Assembly: GCA_964035795.1 (NCBI GenBank)
Contig: OZ038320.1
Location: 32,306,783-32,370,782, forward strand
Length of the DNA: 64,000 nucleotides
Direction: 5' to 3'
Source: Pterobdella sp. o SKG-2022
Taxonomy: Eukaryota > Annelida > Clitellata > Hirudinida > Piscicolidae
How positions within the stretch are numbered: the stretch's first letter is position 1; each line of letters starts with the position of its first letter. The notes under the pieces were generated by a model. The model was not told the DNA's origin. It saw nothing but the letters and a program-made list of their open reading frames with translations, and made no database searches. Below, one piece after another: positions 1 to 21,405 of the stretch. The position numbers and the translations under genes were made by a program.

Positions 1-99
1 TCAACCATTGAACTCAGCTATAAGACTTCAACCATTGAACTGGATAAATATTTGAAAAAAAACCATTGACTGGATGTTGAAGTTAGTAAGCCAAGATGA

Positions 100-1195
100 A
101 ACTCTTAACAATGCATAATGGACTGCCCCCACGAAGTGATGTAGATAGGTTATATATACCAAGGAAAGTCGGCGGACGAGGACTGGCAAATGCTGAAGAT
201 ACTGTTCTTGGCCAAAATCAACCTTGAGGATCACATCAAAAAAAGCGATGAAAGACTTTTATGTGCAGCTAGAGGTGATTTTGAAAATCCAGTAATTGCC
301 ACAGTGAAAGATATGAAGAAAAATATTCAAGATGAGAGAATAAAAAAATGGAATGAAAAAAGAATGTATGGACAGTTCTTAAGAGAAACATCGGCAAAAG
401 TAGACAGAGTTAAGTTGGAGATGGCTGAGAAAGGCGATTTGAAAATCCAAACTGAGTCACTTTTATGTGCGGCGCAGAAGCAAGCCTTGAGGACCAACTA
501 TCTCAAATTCTATATAGATAAAACAGCTAATAGCCCACTGTGTAGAATGTGCGGCAACAAAGGTGAAACCGTTCAACACATAATCTGCGAATGTGAGAAG
601 CTCGCTCAAAAAGAGTACAAGAGGCGTCACGATAACGTTGCTAGAAGACTCCATTGGGACTTGTGTGAAGAAAATGGATTAAAATGCAATTTAAAGTGGT
701 GCGAACATGAGCCAGATAGTGTTGTGGAGAATGATGACATAAAGTTGCTATGGGACTTCAATATACAATGTGACAATATGATAGAAGCCCGTCGACCTAA
801 CATTGTCATTTTACACAAGGAGTAAAAATGCTTGATTGTGGATGTTGCTGTACCTGGAGAATCAATGAAAAAGAAAAAGAAAAAATTGATAAGTATCAGG
901 ATCTGAGAAGAGAAGTTAGCAGCCTATGGCAGCAAAAGAAAGTGCATGTGGTACCAATTGTAATTGGAGTCCTTTGAAGTATAAGCGAGAACTTCATAGG
1001 CTTTCTCCACCAATTAGAAATTAATACAAATATGGGAGAGTTGCAAAAGGCGGCATTACTCGGTACCGCAAGAATCTTGAGGAAAGTTCTGGAGCTGTAG
1101 TAAGACTCTGGTCATTAGATATGACTCGTCTTACTAAAATTTTCTCAGCAAAATGCTTGATAGATTTCATATAATAATAATAATAATAATAGTTT
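100..1195 (+). mobile_element. Decayed C-terminal part of a non-LTR retrotransposon
   Basis: Three successive reading frames carry parts of a LINE polyprotein C-terminus. Bases 120-230 read RLYIPRKVGGRGL, a motif commonly found just after the reverse transcriptase in such elements. After a frame change, 190-825 encodes about 200 residues with a CCHC-like zinc motif (CRMCG...HIICEC, about 540-597) followed by KEYKRRHDNVAR. At 795-975 there is a PD-(D/E)XK-like endonuclease segment (RRPNIVI, then IVDVAVPG, KYQDL and VVPIVIG). The usual PD is PN here, and there is a stop after KE at 823-825. The 3' end closes at a short (ATA)n run near 1170-1190, as expected for a LINE tail. It is 5'-truncated and broken by frameshifts and stops, so it is a fossil. 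The exact clade (R2/NeSL-like or another) is not settled. Confidence 0.75.
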
Positions 1196-1199
1196 TTCA

Positions 1200-1860
1200 G
1201 AAACATCCTATGTTCTTTTGTAAACTTGAATTTCTTACAGTGAAAACTTTAGATTATGAGGATGTTAGAACACTTGGAGAAAATTTTTAAGCTAAAATTT
1301 TCAACAAGTAAAACCTTGTCATAATTCATTAGCTAATGCTTCATGACATAATACAAAAAATACCATCAACAATAACAGCGTACTTTATCAAGCAATGTTT
1401 TTTTGCGGTCCTCGTGGGATTTTATAAGTCTGAATGGTGAAATTATTTTTAATCATTTCCCCTCATCTAATATAATCGATTTTATTTTTTAGTTTTTTAT
1501 TTCTTTATTTTAAATAAATCCGATGTTGATATCTAGATAATTTCAGAACTCTCATTTTTTCAATTAATAAATTATTAACCTTATTGATAAAAATTGATTC
1601 TCATTGGAGGATTTTTAACGATTTTTTAATTAATTATTTTTTTATAATATTTTTAAAATAAATAATCCACCCAATAAGATAAATAGGTCAAACTAACTCT
1701 TGAATACGATTGGCTAGGCAATCCACGTCGTTACTGATGCTTAAAGACCCGGGTTTCAGCGTTAGTTTGTCCTTCAGTTGTTTGCGTTGTTCTCTTAACT
1801 GAGTCAAGCTCTATAATAAGTGATAATAATAACGATATAAATAATAATACTAATAGTTAT
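1200..1860. other. AT-rich spacer between two LINE remnants
   Basis: I see no gene or RNA here. The stretch is AT-rich with short homopolymers. Bases 1800-1870 border the 3' end of the next element (minus strand), which ends in an A-rich tail. Confidence 0.5.
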
Positions 1861-1912
1861 TTTTTTATTTATTTTTTTTTACCCCGAGTACCCTAGTCTT
1901 GTTGGGTGCTCT

Positions 1913-4450
1913 TCATGTCCCCATCAAGACCGTCCAGTGGTCGAGAAGCTCAGCCGCTCTCGCGGGGTCGGTCCACAGACTCTCGGAACCCAGTGTGGTA
2001 TTTATTTTGGGGCAGGTGAAGAGGTGAGGGGTGTCGTGAATGTGTGTTTGGCAGAGTGGGCGTGTAGGTGAAGGATAAGATGAGGGTGAAATTTTGTTGA
2101 GGTATGAGAGGATGAAAGGTGATTTATTTGATCTGAGATGGGCGAGAGTGCGGCGAGTGGGGTGGTCTAGGGTGGTTTCCGATTTATGAATGGGTGAGGG
2201 TTGCTTGCTGAGGATTTTGTTGTGAGTGGATGATATGTAGTCGTGTACTATTTTTGTGTGTATGGTTTTCATGTTGTTTTTTATTTGTGTGTGAGAGGTG
2301 GTCTGGGTGGAGGAGGGTATGTTTAGTGTGTAGTTGATGTTGTTGTTCAATGTGGATTGTTTTTTTGTACCTGGGGTGAGCTTTTTGTGTGTTGAGTGGG
2401 TGTAGGGGATGAGTGGGGTGAGAGGCTTTTTGTGTGAGTTGTGATGCGTGAAGTTTGAGATGGTTTTGGAGTGGAAGGATTTTGGTCTCTGAGTGGAGGT
2501 GTTGGGTGTTGGTGTCTAGGGTGCAGCCAGTGATTATTCTCAAGACTGCGTTTCGGATTTTTTGGACTTTGTTGAGGGAGGTGGATGAGATGATGGGTGA
2601 CCAGATGGTGTTGGCGTATTTGATGATGGGAAGGAGTAATGTTTTGTATGTGGTGATGAGTGCTTCTTTGCTTTTTCCCCAGTGTGCTGATGTGAGGAGT
2701 TTTAGGAGATTGAGTGTTTTTTTTTTGCTTTAGTGATGGTGTTGTCTGTGTGGGTGGAGTATTTTAGTTTGGGGTCAAAAGTTAAGCCAAGGATGGTAGG
2801 GTTGGAGGTAGTGGGGATGGGAATGTTGTTGATGTGGATGTTCAGGGGTTTGTTATATTCTGATGGGTCTGGGGTCATGAGAGTTGATGTGGTTTTGGTA
2901 GGGTTGATTTGTAGGTTGTTAATGTGAGCCCATGTGTGTATTTCATTGAGGTATGGTAAGAGGTTCTGGGTGGCTGTGTTGATGTTGGGGTGGGATGATG
3001 TTATGGTGATGTCGTCTGCGTAGATGATGAGGTTGAGTGAGCTGATTCTGGGGAGAAGTATGTCTGAGAGGTATATGTTGAAGAGAGTGGGTGATAGGAC
3101 GCCCCCTTGGAGGACACCTGCTTTGATGTTTGTGTGTCATGATGTGTGATTGTTGTATGAGGTGTATTGTCTGCGGCCTTTTAGGTAGTTGGCCAGGAAT
3201 TTGATTATTGTTGTAGGAATGTGGGTATTGTGTATTTTGTGGATGAGTTGGTGGATGTTGACCGTGTCGAATGCTTTGGTCATGTTGAGGGCGGTGAGGA
3301 TTGTTCTATGAGGGGGTTTTTATTATTGAAACCAGTGAGTATGGTGTTATTGATTTGATGTAGGGCTGTGGTGGTGGAGTGTGCGGCTCTGAAGCCGTGT
3401 TGGTGTGTTGGAAAGATTATATTAGTGGTGATGTGTGGGAGGATGATTTTTTCTAGAGTTTTTGCTATAGGAGAGAATAGGGCTATTGGTCTGTATGAGG
3501 AGGGGGAGAGAAGGGTTTTTGTTGGGTTTGGCGATGATTTTGGAAATTTTCCATATTTGGGGTATGGTGTTTGTGTTGATTGTGATTTTTTAGAGGTTGG
3601 TTAGGTGTTTGATGGCTATTGGTATTAGGTGTTTAAGATGTTTGATGTTGATATTGTCTGGTCCTGAGGAATTGTTATTTTTAGATTTTTTTATAGCGAG
3701 GATGGTATCTGATTCGGTGATTGTTAATGGGGTAGATGTGAGTGATTTGGTGAATTTGTTTGTTATTCTGTGAGTGGGGTGGGAGGAGTGTTTTGTGGTT
3801 GATTTAAAATATTTATTGAATGTGTTGGCTTTTTGTGTGTCTGTGCGGGCTGTTTTGTTGTTGTGAGTGATGGTTGTATTGGTGGGAGTGGTAGGTTTTT
3901 TGGGGTTGAGGGCCTTTACTGTGGAGCATAGGATGTGAGATTTTTTTTTGTGGTCCCAGTCGGCTTTCAGGTGCTCTTCCCATTTTTGTTTTGTGTTGTT
4001 GAATGAGCTGGGTGATGTGTTGGTTGAGTGTGGGAAGTGAGGGATCTTTGTTATTGAGGGCTCTGGTGTGGTTTCATTTTGATATGAGTGTAGTGATGCT
4101 TTTGGGGAGTGGGTTGTGGGTGGGTTTTATTATTCCTTTAGGGATGTTTATTCAATCTGATGTGAGTATGGCGTTTGTGATGAGGTGGTTAGCTGTGTGG
4201 GGGTCTTTATGGAGAGGGGTGTTTTTGAGAGTGTGTTCTATGTGTTTGGTGAATTGGAGCCAGTTGGCTTTTTTGTAGTTAGTGAGTTCTGAGGGGTTTA
4301 TTTGTGGGTATTTTGTATTTGTTTTTAAATGTGATGAGGATGGAAAGATGGTTGGAGTTCAAGGCTTTAAGTGTTTGCCAAGTGAGGTTGGCTGATATTG
4401 TGGTGTCTGCTGTGGTGATGTCGGGGGAGGTGGGTTGTTGATTTGGGTTG
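1913..4450 (-). pseudogene. Reverse transcriptase and C-terminal domain of the LINE, frame-broken
   Basis: Reverse transcriptase motifs are spread over more than one minus-strand frame. LNMTKAFDTVN carries the first catalytic Asp region, VLQGGVLSPTLFNIYL the template-grip motif, and LIIYADDIT the catalytic YADD, which is intact. Downstream, the 2184-2543 and 1913-2350 frames overlap and together give a His/Thr-rich C-terminus, including a C..H-type stretch (HDTPHLFTCPKI) that is frequent at the end of LINE proteins in invertebrates. Frameshifts make it non-functional as assembled. Confidence 0.75.
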
Positions 4451-4458
4451 AATGGTAG

Positions 4459-4992
4459 TCAGATGGGAGTGTTTTGGTTGAGAATGATGTGGTTTGAATT
4501 GAGAATGAGTGAGGTTATGAGTTGGCCTCTGTGGTCCGTGAAAAGAGAGTGCCATGTTTGTGAGTGGGCGTTAAAGTCACCCGTGATTATGGAATTGGGA
4601 AAGCTTGTGAGGTGGATGAAGAGGTTGTTGATTGAGTTGTCTATGTTGTTGGTGTTGGGTGGGATGTAGACGTTTGAAATGTGTAGATTGGTGTGTTTGA
4701 GATGTATTTTTGTTGTGATGAGTTCGATGTTGTTTGTGATCAGGTTTGTGGGAATGGGGATTTGTAAGAAGGTTATGTTGTTGTTGATGAAGGTTAGCAG
4801 ACCTCCACCTTTTTGGAATGAGAGTACATCTAGTCTAATGGCTGAGAAGTTAGGGATGTTTGGGGTTTTGTGTTTGCTGTTGAGGTTGGATTCTTGTAGT
4901 GTGATAATGTGTATTTTTTGTTTATGTATTAGGTGGGTGAGTTCAGTTGTTTTCTTGGTAATTGAGTTGATGTTGAGCTGCATTAGGTTGAT
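4459..4992 (-). pseudogene. AP-endonuclease domain of the LINE
   Basis: The frame shows the classical APE landmarks in order: LMQLNINS (Asn), ITLQESNL (Glu), ISNVYIPP (Tyr) and ITGDFNAHSQTWH (the Asp/Asn pair). These residues nick target DNA for target-primed reverse transcription. The usual C-terminal SDH motif is not evident before the frame is lost near 4459. The 343-codon open frame that includes this domain extends upstream to 5490, but its upstream half is the wrong frame for the 2A and cysteine motifs. Confidence 0.75.
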
Positions 4993-5242
4993 GTTGTTTG
5001 GTGTTGTTAAAGGGGGAGTTGGTTGGTTTGTTGATGTGTGTGGAGGGTTTTTTGTTAGATTGTGTATATGGGGAAAAGTTTTTGAGGTAGAGATTTGATG
5101 TGTGTGACATGAATGAAGGTGAGTAGGATTTGAGTTTGATGTGTGAGCATTTGAGGTGAATCCAGTGAGGGGTGGTATGATTGCATTGGATGGAGGTTTG
5201 ATATGAAGTGATTTTATGTGTACATATAGCACAGTACTACAT

Positions 5243-5281
5243 GGGTCCCAGGTTGCTTTCCACATCTCCTGCAAGAAGCAG
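5243..5281 (-). other. 2A-like (StopGo) peptide remnant at the LINE 5' end
   Basis: The minus strand encodes LLLAGDVESNLGP followed by Met and a stop. The 2A consensus ends DxExNPGP, so this copy matches except for Leu in place of the first Pro, which needs one base change (CCG to CTG, at position 5250). A stop codon (5282-5284) lies directly upstream. 2A sequences at the N-terminus of APE-type LINEs are known in several invertebrates. In an intact element the peptide would cause ribosome skipping; this copy should not. Confidence 0.7.
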
Positions 5282-5575
5282 CTAAGCCCTTTTCCACCAG
5301 TCCAGGTCTTGGTGGAGGCAGACCATAAAAAACAAGGCCTGATTTGAGGTCCTCCTCTTGAAGAGAGAGGATGGGAGGTTGATTGTTGAAGCAGATTTGG
5401 TCCTCTTAAGGACACATCCCGACCACGTGTAGGCCTGCCTCTCTCGGGACTACTAATAGTTATTATTAAAGTTATTGGTATCATTATCATCGTTTCACAT
5501 TAGTTCCTATCCAGGATGATTGTTGCATCATAATCACAACACCCCTTCCCATCCGTCCTCATTTATTTGGTTAAG

Positions 5576-5797
5576 TCATCGTTTAAACTGTTCCAACTCT
5601 AGCTTCGTCACAATTCTTAGCAACCCCAACACCAACATCATCCCCACTACTACCACCTCATCACCACTACCATCAACCCCACCAACCTTGACGACGTCCT
5701 GATTGACGATCTTTTCAATGATACAACCCCTCTTATCAATAAAGTCACCTCCATCATCATCGTCGTCGTCGTCATCACCCTTCCATTGGCTGAACGT
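5576..5797 (-). CDS. SNAPC1: SNAPC1 putative last exon
   Basis: 74 codons including the stop, starting TFSQWKG followed by a run of Asp, with an AACAACAG acceptor in phase. The stretch is open and acidic, but I cannot align it to the family, so this exon is tentative. Confidence 0.45.
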   Translation of the reverse strand, partial: TFSQWKGDDDDDDDDGGDFIDKRGCIIEKIVNQDVVKVGGVDGSGDEVVVVGMMLVLGLLRIVTKLELEQFKR

Positions 5798-7488
5798 CTG
5801 TTGTTATTATTTTTTATTGTCATTATTTTTTCTTTATTATCAGAATTAACATGATAGCCGTGATTTTTCGGAAAATAATTACTAGCATAAAGTTTTTTTA
5901 ATAACATTATTATCTTTATTACTTCTTTGATTATTATTATTATTTTTTTTTGTATAATAATATAGTGGTCTAAAAACTTTTGGAGTTAATGCCACTATAA
6001 TCATATTCGTTATTGTATTGTATTATTGTATTATGATTACCAAAGCATCAGGACAGATAGTGAGAGCTTTAAGTTGTTTAAGTAGGTTGAAAATGTTCAA
6101 GACGTCGTCATAAGTTTGTATGCGTGGTGATTGTTTGTTGTTATTATTAATATTGTTCTCATTTTGTTGTTGTTGGTCTTGTATTTTTTGTTGTAGTAGA
6201 TGTATATATTGTTGCTCCTGCAATGAATTCTGTTGATCTTGTTGGCAAAATTGTGCCTCATGTTGTTGTAGTTGTGCTTGAATGCTTGATTGCAGTTGTT
6301 GTAGTTGTATTTTTGATTGACTTTCTATGTGATGGTGTGATTTTTGAAGTGATGTTGTTTGTTTGATGTTTATTATTGGTGCTACTCTAACTACATTATC
6401 AACACTACTACTATCAGTAATATTATCATTATCAATACTATTTCTATTATTATTTATATTAATAATATTATCATCATTGTAAATATTATTATCACTGATA
6501 TGACTGGAAAATGAATCATCAAGACAAAAATTATTTTTTTTGTTTGTATTATTATTATTATTATTGGAATTAGCTGATTGGTTGGATGGGGTAACAGCAA
6601 TAATGATATTGTTGAGTTGTTCGATCTGAGTCATGAAAGAGTTTATCTCCTTCCATTGTTTCAACATAAATCTTATCTGGAGTAGGATGGGTGGGTGGAT
6701 CATTGGGTAGGTGGATGAATAAATAATATGTTTATAATGAATTCAAAAATCTGCACTTACAATGACAGGGGTAGGGAAAGGATGTGTGGTGTATAAGAAG
6801 TATAGAGTGAACAAAGCACATATTCTTACCTTAAGGGGCAATTATTGGATGTTATCATGTCTATTATTGGTGAATGTATACTTAGTTATTAGAAAGCTTT
6901 TGCATTTAATATAAAAAATATGGGTTTTATAAGCGTAAATAAAATAAAAAATAGATTTGAACAATTAATGGTTTCTATAGCATTTGTAAAAGAGTAGAAG
7001 AATCAAACTTTGAAAAAATATTCAACTAGAAACTTTTGAATCAATAAGAAATGAATGATTTATTTAACTGTCAATTATTTTTTGAAATAAATATTATTAT
7101 TATTGGCATTTGTAAACATATTACTTCGGGCAAACATGGAGGTAAGAGAAACAATGTCACAACTCTCATACATTCTTCTGTGAACTGGTTAAATAAAAAT
7201 CAATAAAATATATTATTAGTATGGAAAACAAGAGCTATATCTTAAAATGTGACTAAATTCCTTTGGAAAGAATTCGAAATAAAAAATCAATAATAAATTA
7301 AAATAACGAACTTCACGACATTCTCGATCATTTAGACGAAAATCAAAGATCTTATCGAAGTTTTCTTCCAAGAGGGTCTCTTCGAACACTGACCATTGTG
7401 TGGATTTTTTTTGACAAAATGCATAAATTAAACGCTCAAAATCTTCAATAAAACCATGAGCACATGGATTTATTGATAATTTTGGCAT
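5576..7488 (-). CDS. SNAPC1: snRNA-activating protein complex subunit 1 (SNAPC1/SNAP43), five exons
   Basis: SNAPC1 is a core subunit of SNAPc, which binds the proximal sequence element of snRNA genes for RNA polymerase II and III. Exons on the minus strand are 7488-7312, 7184-7125, 6829-6761, 6676-6041 and 5797-5576. All junctions are phase 0 with GT..AG ends, giving 387 residues against 368 in human. The first three exons follow the conserved N-terminal domain: FIEDFERLI..FC, IFDFRLNDRE, FTEECMRVVTLFLLPP and VRICALFTLYFLY. The last matches the human segment IRVGALYLLYGLY, and IRFMLKQWKEIN follows it. Exon 4 is mostly Asn/Gln-rich and poorly conserved. The last exon is the least certain. I start at the ATG at 7488 because the open frame above it has no upstream ATG. 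The gene is divergent from RBM8A. Confidence 0.8.
6041..6676 (-). CDS. SNAPC1: SNAPC1 exon 4 (Asn/Gln-rich)
   Basis: 212 codons. The first part, IRFMLKQWKEINSFMTQIEQL, continues the conserved domain. The rest is a low-complexity region of Asn runs and Gln-rich blocks, ending FNLLKQLKALTICPDAL. It can either splice at GTAATC (6040) or read five codons further to a stop at 6023-6025. Confidence 0.7.
6761..6829 (-). CDS. SNAPC1: SNAPC1 exon 3
   Basis: 23 codons beginning VRICALFTLYFLYTTH. It is the best-conserved piece and the main basis for the gene name. The donor is GTAAGT. Confidence 0.8.
7125..7184 (-). CDS. SNAPC1: SNAPC1 exon 2
   Basis: 20 codons (FTEECMRVVTLFLLPPCLPE) with an AACCAG acceptor and a GTAATA donor. 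This part corresponds to the TKEALALAWRYFLPP helix region of the family. Confidence 0.75.
7312..7488 (-). CDS. SNAPC1: SNAPC1 exon 1
   Basis: 59 codons starting MPKLSINPCAHGF. The donor is GAA|GTTCGT, a weak site, but it is the only one that joins in phase to FTEECMRVV. Confidence 0.75.
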
Positions 7489-7764
7489 TTTATATACAGA
7501 ATAATTAGGTTTATCCCAACTTTCAAATTTCAATCATGCTCACTTTTCATTAACTGTCTTTGTTATGTATAAAATTTTGATAAGTATTTTTTTCAAAAAA
7601 ATTGAGTTTTTTAATACATTTATGTGAAATAAAACAGTTTTTTGTTTTTTAATGCACGTTGTTTCAAAAGCCGCTAAACATAGCGATTCTTTGCTTTAGC
7701 TGTTTTCATACATTTTCGCTAAATATCCAATCAAATTTTTAAATTTATATTCAAATAATACAAA
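7489..7764. promoter_or_regulatory. Putative bidirectional promoter of SNAPC1 and RBM8A
   Basis: Only 276 bases separate the start codons of two divergent housekeeping genes, so both 5' UTRs and promoters must fit here. No TATA box stands out in the AT-rich sequence. There is a short GC-richer patch (about 7650-7685) but no motif I can name with confidence. Confidence 0.55.
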
Positions 7765-7822
7765 ATGGCTGAAATTGAAATCCATCACGAAGAAGATTTT
7801 GATGTAGAAGATGAAAACGAAG
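7765..7822 (+). CDS. RBM8A: RBM8A exon 1
   Basis: Encodes the acidic start [19 protein letters not shown]; the donor is GTAAAT. Confidence 0.9.
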
Positions 7823-9005
7823 GTAAATTTTTATGAGCGATAAGTAAGTTATGTCTCATCATTTCGCTAATCATAAATGAAATGTTTCAATCTGTTATTT
7901 AATTTTTCAAGAGGGACTTCAGAAGTTGAAAGAAGTAGCTAAAAGCCGAAAAGGACGTGGTTTTGGAGATGGTAAAAATAACTAATGTTTTATATATTCA
8001 TTAAATTATAAATTTCTGGATTATAACATTTTAGGTTTGCTTTTCTAGATAATTGTAAATTGAAAATTGATTTTTATCTACATTTGCTGATAATCTCTAT
8101 CTCCAAAATATTAATTCTTTTGAATCATTTTTAATTATTGATGGTCTTTTAATCAATATTATACTAAATAATTTTTCAACCTGTTTCATAGAACCCAGAA
8201 GTAATACACGCCATTATGAATCTATGGAAGCTGAGAATAATGATAAAGAAAATGGCCCTCAGCGATGTATGTCTAACTTATATATTAACTAATATAATTC
8301 TGCATTGTCTTATAATTAAATTTTGCTGTGAAATTTTAATAGTTAAATTAATTTCCAATTCAGTTGTAGTTTAAAGTCGCATTTTAATATATTTAAAATA
8401 CAAATTTAAGTTTTAAAAACTATTTGAATCAAACACTTTATTAACTAAATAATAATACGAAGCTTTTTGTAAGTTGAACTCACATTATCAAGTATACAAA
8501 TTTAAGTTTATTGGTTACTGAAGCTTTTTGGTTTCAAAGAAATCATTATCAACCAATAAACTCAAAAACCATTTTGAATTTTTTTTATTTCATTCCATTA
8601 ATGTTCAATAATTTGGCATTATCAGTATACAAGATTTGTCTAATTTTTCATAAATGACGTACACTGCTTTAAAATCAAACTAAGAAAAGAACTTTCCAAA
8701 TTATGTGCCCTACAGCTGTTGAAGGTTGGATAGTGTTTGTGACAAACATCAATGAAGAGGAGACCAGTGAGGAAGACATAAGAGATAAGTTTGAGGAATT
8801 CGGAGAAATCAAAAATCTCCATTTAAACTTAGACAGAAGAACAGGGTTTGCAAAGGGATATGTCTTGATTGAATATGATACTTTCAAAGAAGCTGAGGCT
8901 GCCATTAGAAGCAGTAATGGCACTGAGCTGTGTGGTCATACCATCCACGTTGATTGGACTTTTGTCAAGGGACCTAACAAGAAGAAGAGATCAAGGAGAG
9001 ATTGA
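7765..9005 (+). CDS. RBM8A: RNA-binding protein 8A / Y14 (exon junction complex), four exons
   Basis: Y14 pairs with Magoh in the exon junction complex deposited upstream of spliced junctions, acting in mRNA export, localisation and nonsense-mediated decay. Exons are 7765-7822, 7912-7971, 8192-8266 and 8716-9005, and the three junctions are all phase 1. The product is 160 residues (human 174). It has an acidic N-terminus, then the basic KSRKGRGFG motif typical of Y14, then one RRM with RNP2-like VFVTNI and RNP1-like KGYVLIEY. The signature [16 protein letters not shown] is almost identical to other animals. The C-terminus is short (KKKRSRRD), with fewer Arg-Ser repeats than vertebrates. The start is the first ATG and gives [14 protein letters not shown] polyadenylation signal follows 33 bases after the stop. 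Confidence 0.95.
7912..7971 (+). CDS. RBM8A: RBM8A exon 2
   Basis: Encodes [18 protein letters not shown], the conserved basic segment before the RRM; the donor is GTAAAA. Confidence 0.9.
8192..8266 (+). CDS. RBM8A: RBM8A exon 3
   Basis: Encodes the variable linker ending ENGPQR, which joins in phase to SVEGW, the start of the RRM; the donor is GTATGT. Confidence 0.9.
8716..9005 (+). CDS. RBM8A: RBM8A exon 4 (RRM and C-terminus)
   Basis: Carries the whole RRM and the stop TGA; the acceptor is CTACAG. The open frame begins slightly earlier at an intronic ATG (8703) that is not the start. Confidence 0.95.
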
Positions 9006-9037
9006 TCATAATAAAAATAATAATAGTTATTTTTTTA

Positions 9038-9043
9038 ATAAAA
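9038..9043 (+). terminator. RBM8A polyadenylation signal
   Basis: An AATAAA hexamer lies 33 bases after the RBM8A stop. In this AT-rich DNA the motif is common, so only its position supports it. Confidence 0.5.
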
Positions 9044-9429
9044 TTTCATTATCATTAACGATAGTTTTCTTTTGGACAGTTAAACGTTTGCAAGATTACT
9101 ATTTATTTTTTTATTTTTAAGAATAGATGGCTGTGTGTTTCTTTTTCAATGAACATTTTCAAGGTTCGTTTTGTTACAATAAAACACAAGAAGTTATGTT
9201 TTTTATTGCACTTGATGGTCTTGAACAATTTAACAATGTGTAAAACTAAGAAAATAATCTTAAAGGAACACGAAAGACAACATATAAATAAAAATAGTTC
9301 CAAGACGATATGAAAATTCAAGTTCGATGGATTATTGGAGATAAAAAGAATATGTCACAGTGGAAAATTTTCAAAAGTGGTCCGTTTAAAAACAAAATGC
9401 TTATCTTTCGATGGTTTCTTCAAGACCTT

Positions 9430-20268
<10,839 letters not shown>

Positions 20269-20970
20269 TGTGTCAGAGGACGCAAATAAATTCTTATTTT
20301 TATTATTACTTTTATTACTAATATTTTTTGTTACATTATTTGTTATTATTACTTGTATTAATATTCATTTACTTACATCAATCGATTTTCACTTGAAAGA
20401 TTACCCTTGCTACAATTTTATTTTTTTCTTGTTATTTGTCTGGTAATTATCACTTGTCAGTCTGTATTTTGTGCAAATTTTTGTCTCTTCTTAGTTTTGT
20501 CTTTTTCAACCTTTGTCTTCGTATTCTTTGTGTTATTTAAGTTGAATATATTAATTTTTTTAACATTAGTACAAGTTATTATTTTAACATCATAAATATT
20601 AATAATACTACTATTATTACTAACAACGACATTGTGATATTGGTGAAATTCTTGGTTCATGAGCAAAATTAAAATTATTTTGTATATCAGTGTGCATGAA
20701 AAAAATGATTTTTTCAAATTCACAAAATGGTTGCTAATGACTTACAAAATATCATTATACTATCAGATAGATTGTGTTTAAACTACAATATTATTCATTA
20801 CGAATCAATAATTAACAATACAGTAATACTGACATTCCTAGAGCGATATTGACTACAAATACAAGAGAAACAAATCCAACGAAGATACTAATAAAAATAC
20901 TAGGTTTTAACAATAAAAATAAAAATAGTACTAATACCATTACTAATTCTGTTACTACTAATACTACTAC

Positions 20971-21003
<33 letters not shown>

Positions 21004-21230
21004 TCAATATTATTTAATTTAGGAATACTAACAAATGCGGACGAGAAGACTTCTAAAACAAAAAATAATCAAATTTTGTTAATTATATTTTTTTATTATT
21101 TAATAAAACACCGAAAATCAACGAAAATCAAAGTTCATTAATATCACAGAAGTTAGAAATGTCCCATTTTTTTACTTACTCCTTTATATATTACATGACA
21201 ACTATATCCAAATAACAGTATAAACTACTC
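20269..21230. other. Upstream flank of Pez
   Basis: AT-rich with TAA/TTA microsatellites (for example 20975-21002). It should hold the Pez promoter and 5' UTR, but no specific site can be recognised. Confidence 0.4.
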
Positions 21231-21232
21231 TA

Positions 21233-21405
<173 letters not shown>

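Larger units (their letters stand above)
1865..5460 (-). mobile_element. APE-type non-LTR retrotransposon (LINE), degenerate, nearly full length
   Basis: Read on the minus strand from 5460 down, it carries a 5' segment with a 2A-like motif (5243-5281), a PHD-like cysteine cluster (about 5146-5233), an AP-endonuclease (about 4459-4990), reverse transcriptase (KAFDTV near 3265, GVLQGGVLSPTLFNIYLSDI near 3060-3120, YADDIT near 3005-3040) and a C-terminal region (TGCTLDTNTQHLH near 2520, then HLFTCPKI near 2010). The coding parts lie in several frames separated by stops, so it cannot be active as read. Unusually for this window it is rather GT-rich on the plus strand over its whole length. That fits a relatively recent insertion, or retained codon bias, compared with the AT-rich flanks. 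The clade is uncertain (Jockey/RTE-like group). Confidence 0.85.

Noticed and set aside
4459..5490. Single 343-codon protein across the LINE 5' region
   Set aside because: Only its downstream half (from about 4990) is the endonuclease frame; upstream, the 2A and cysteine motifs are in another frame.
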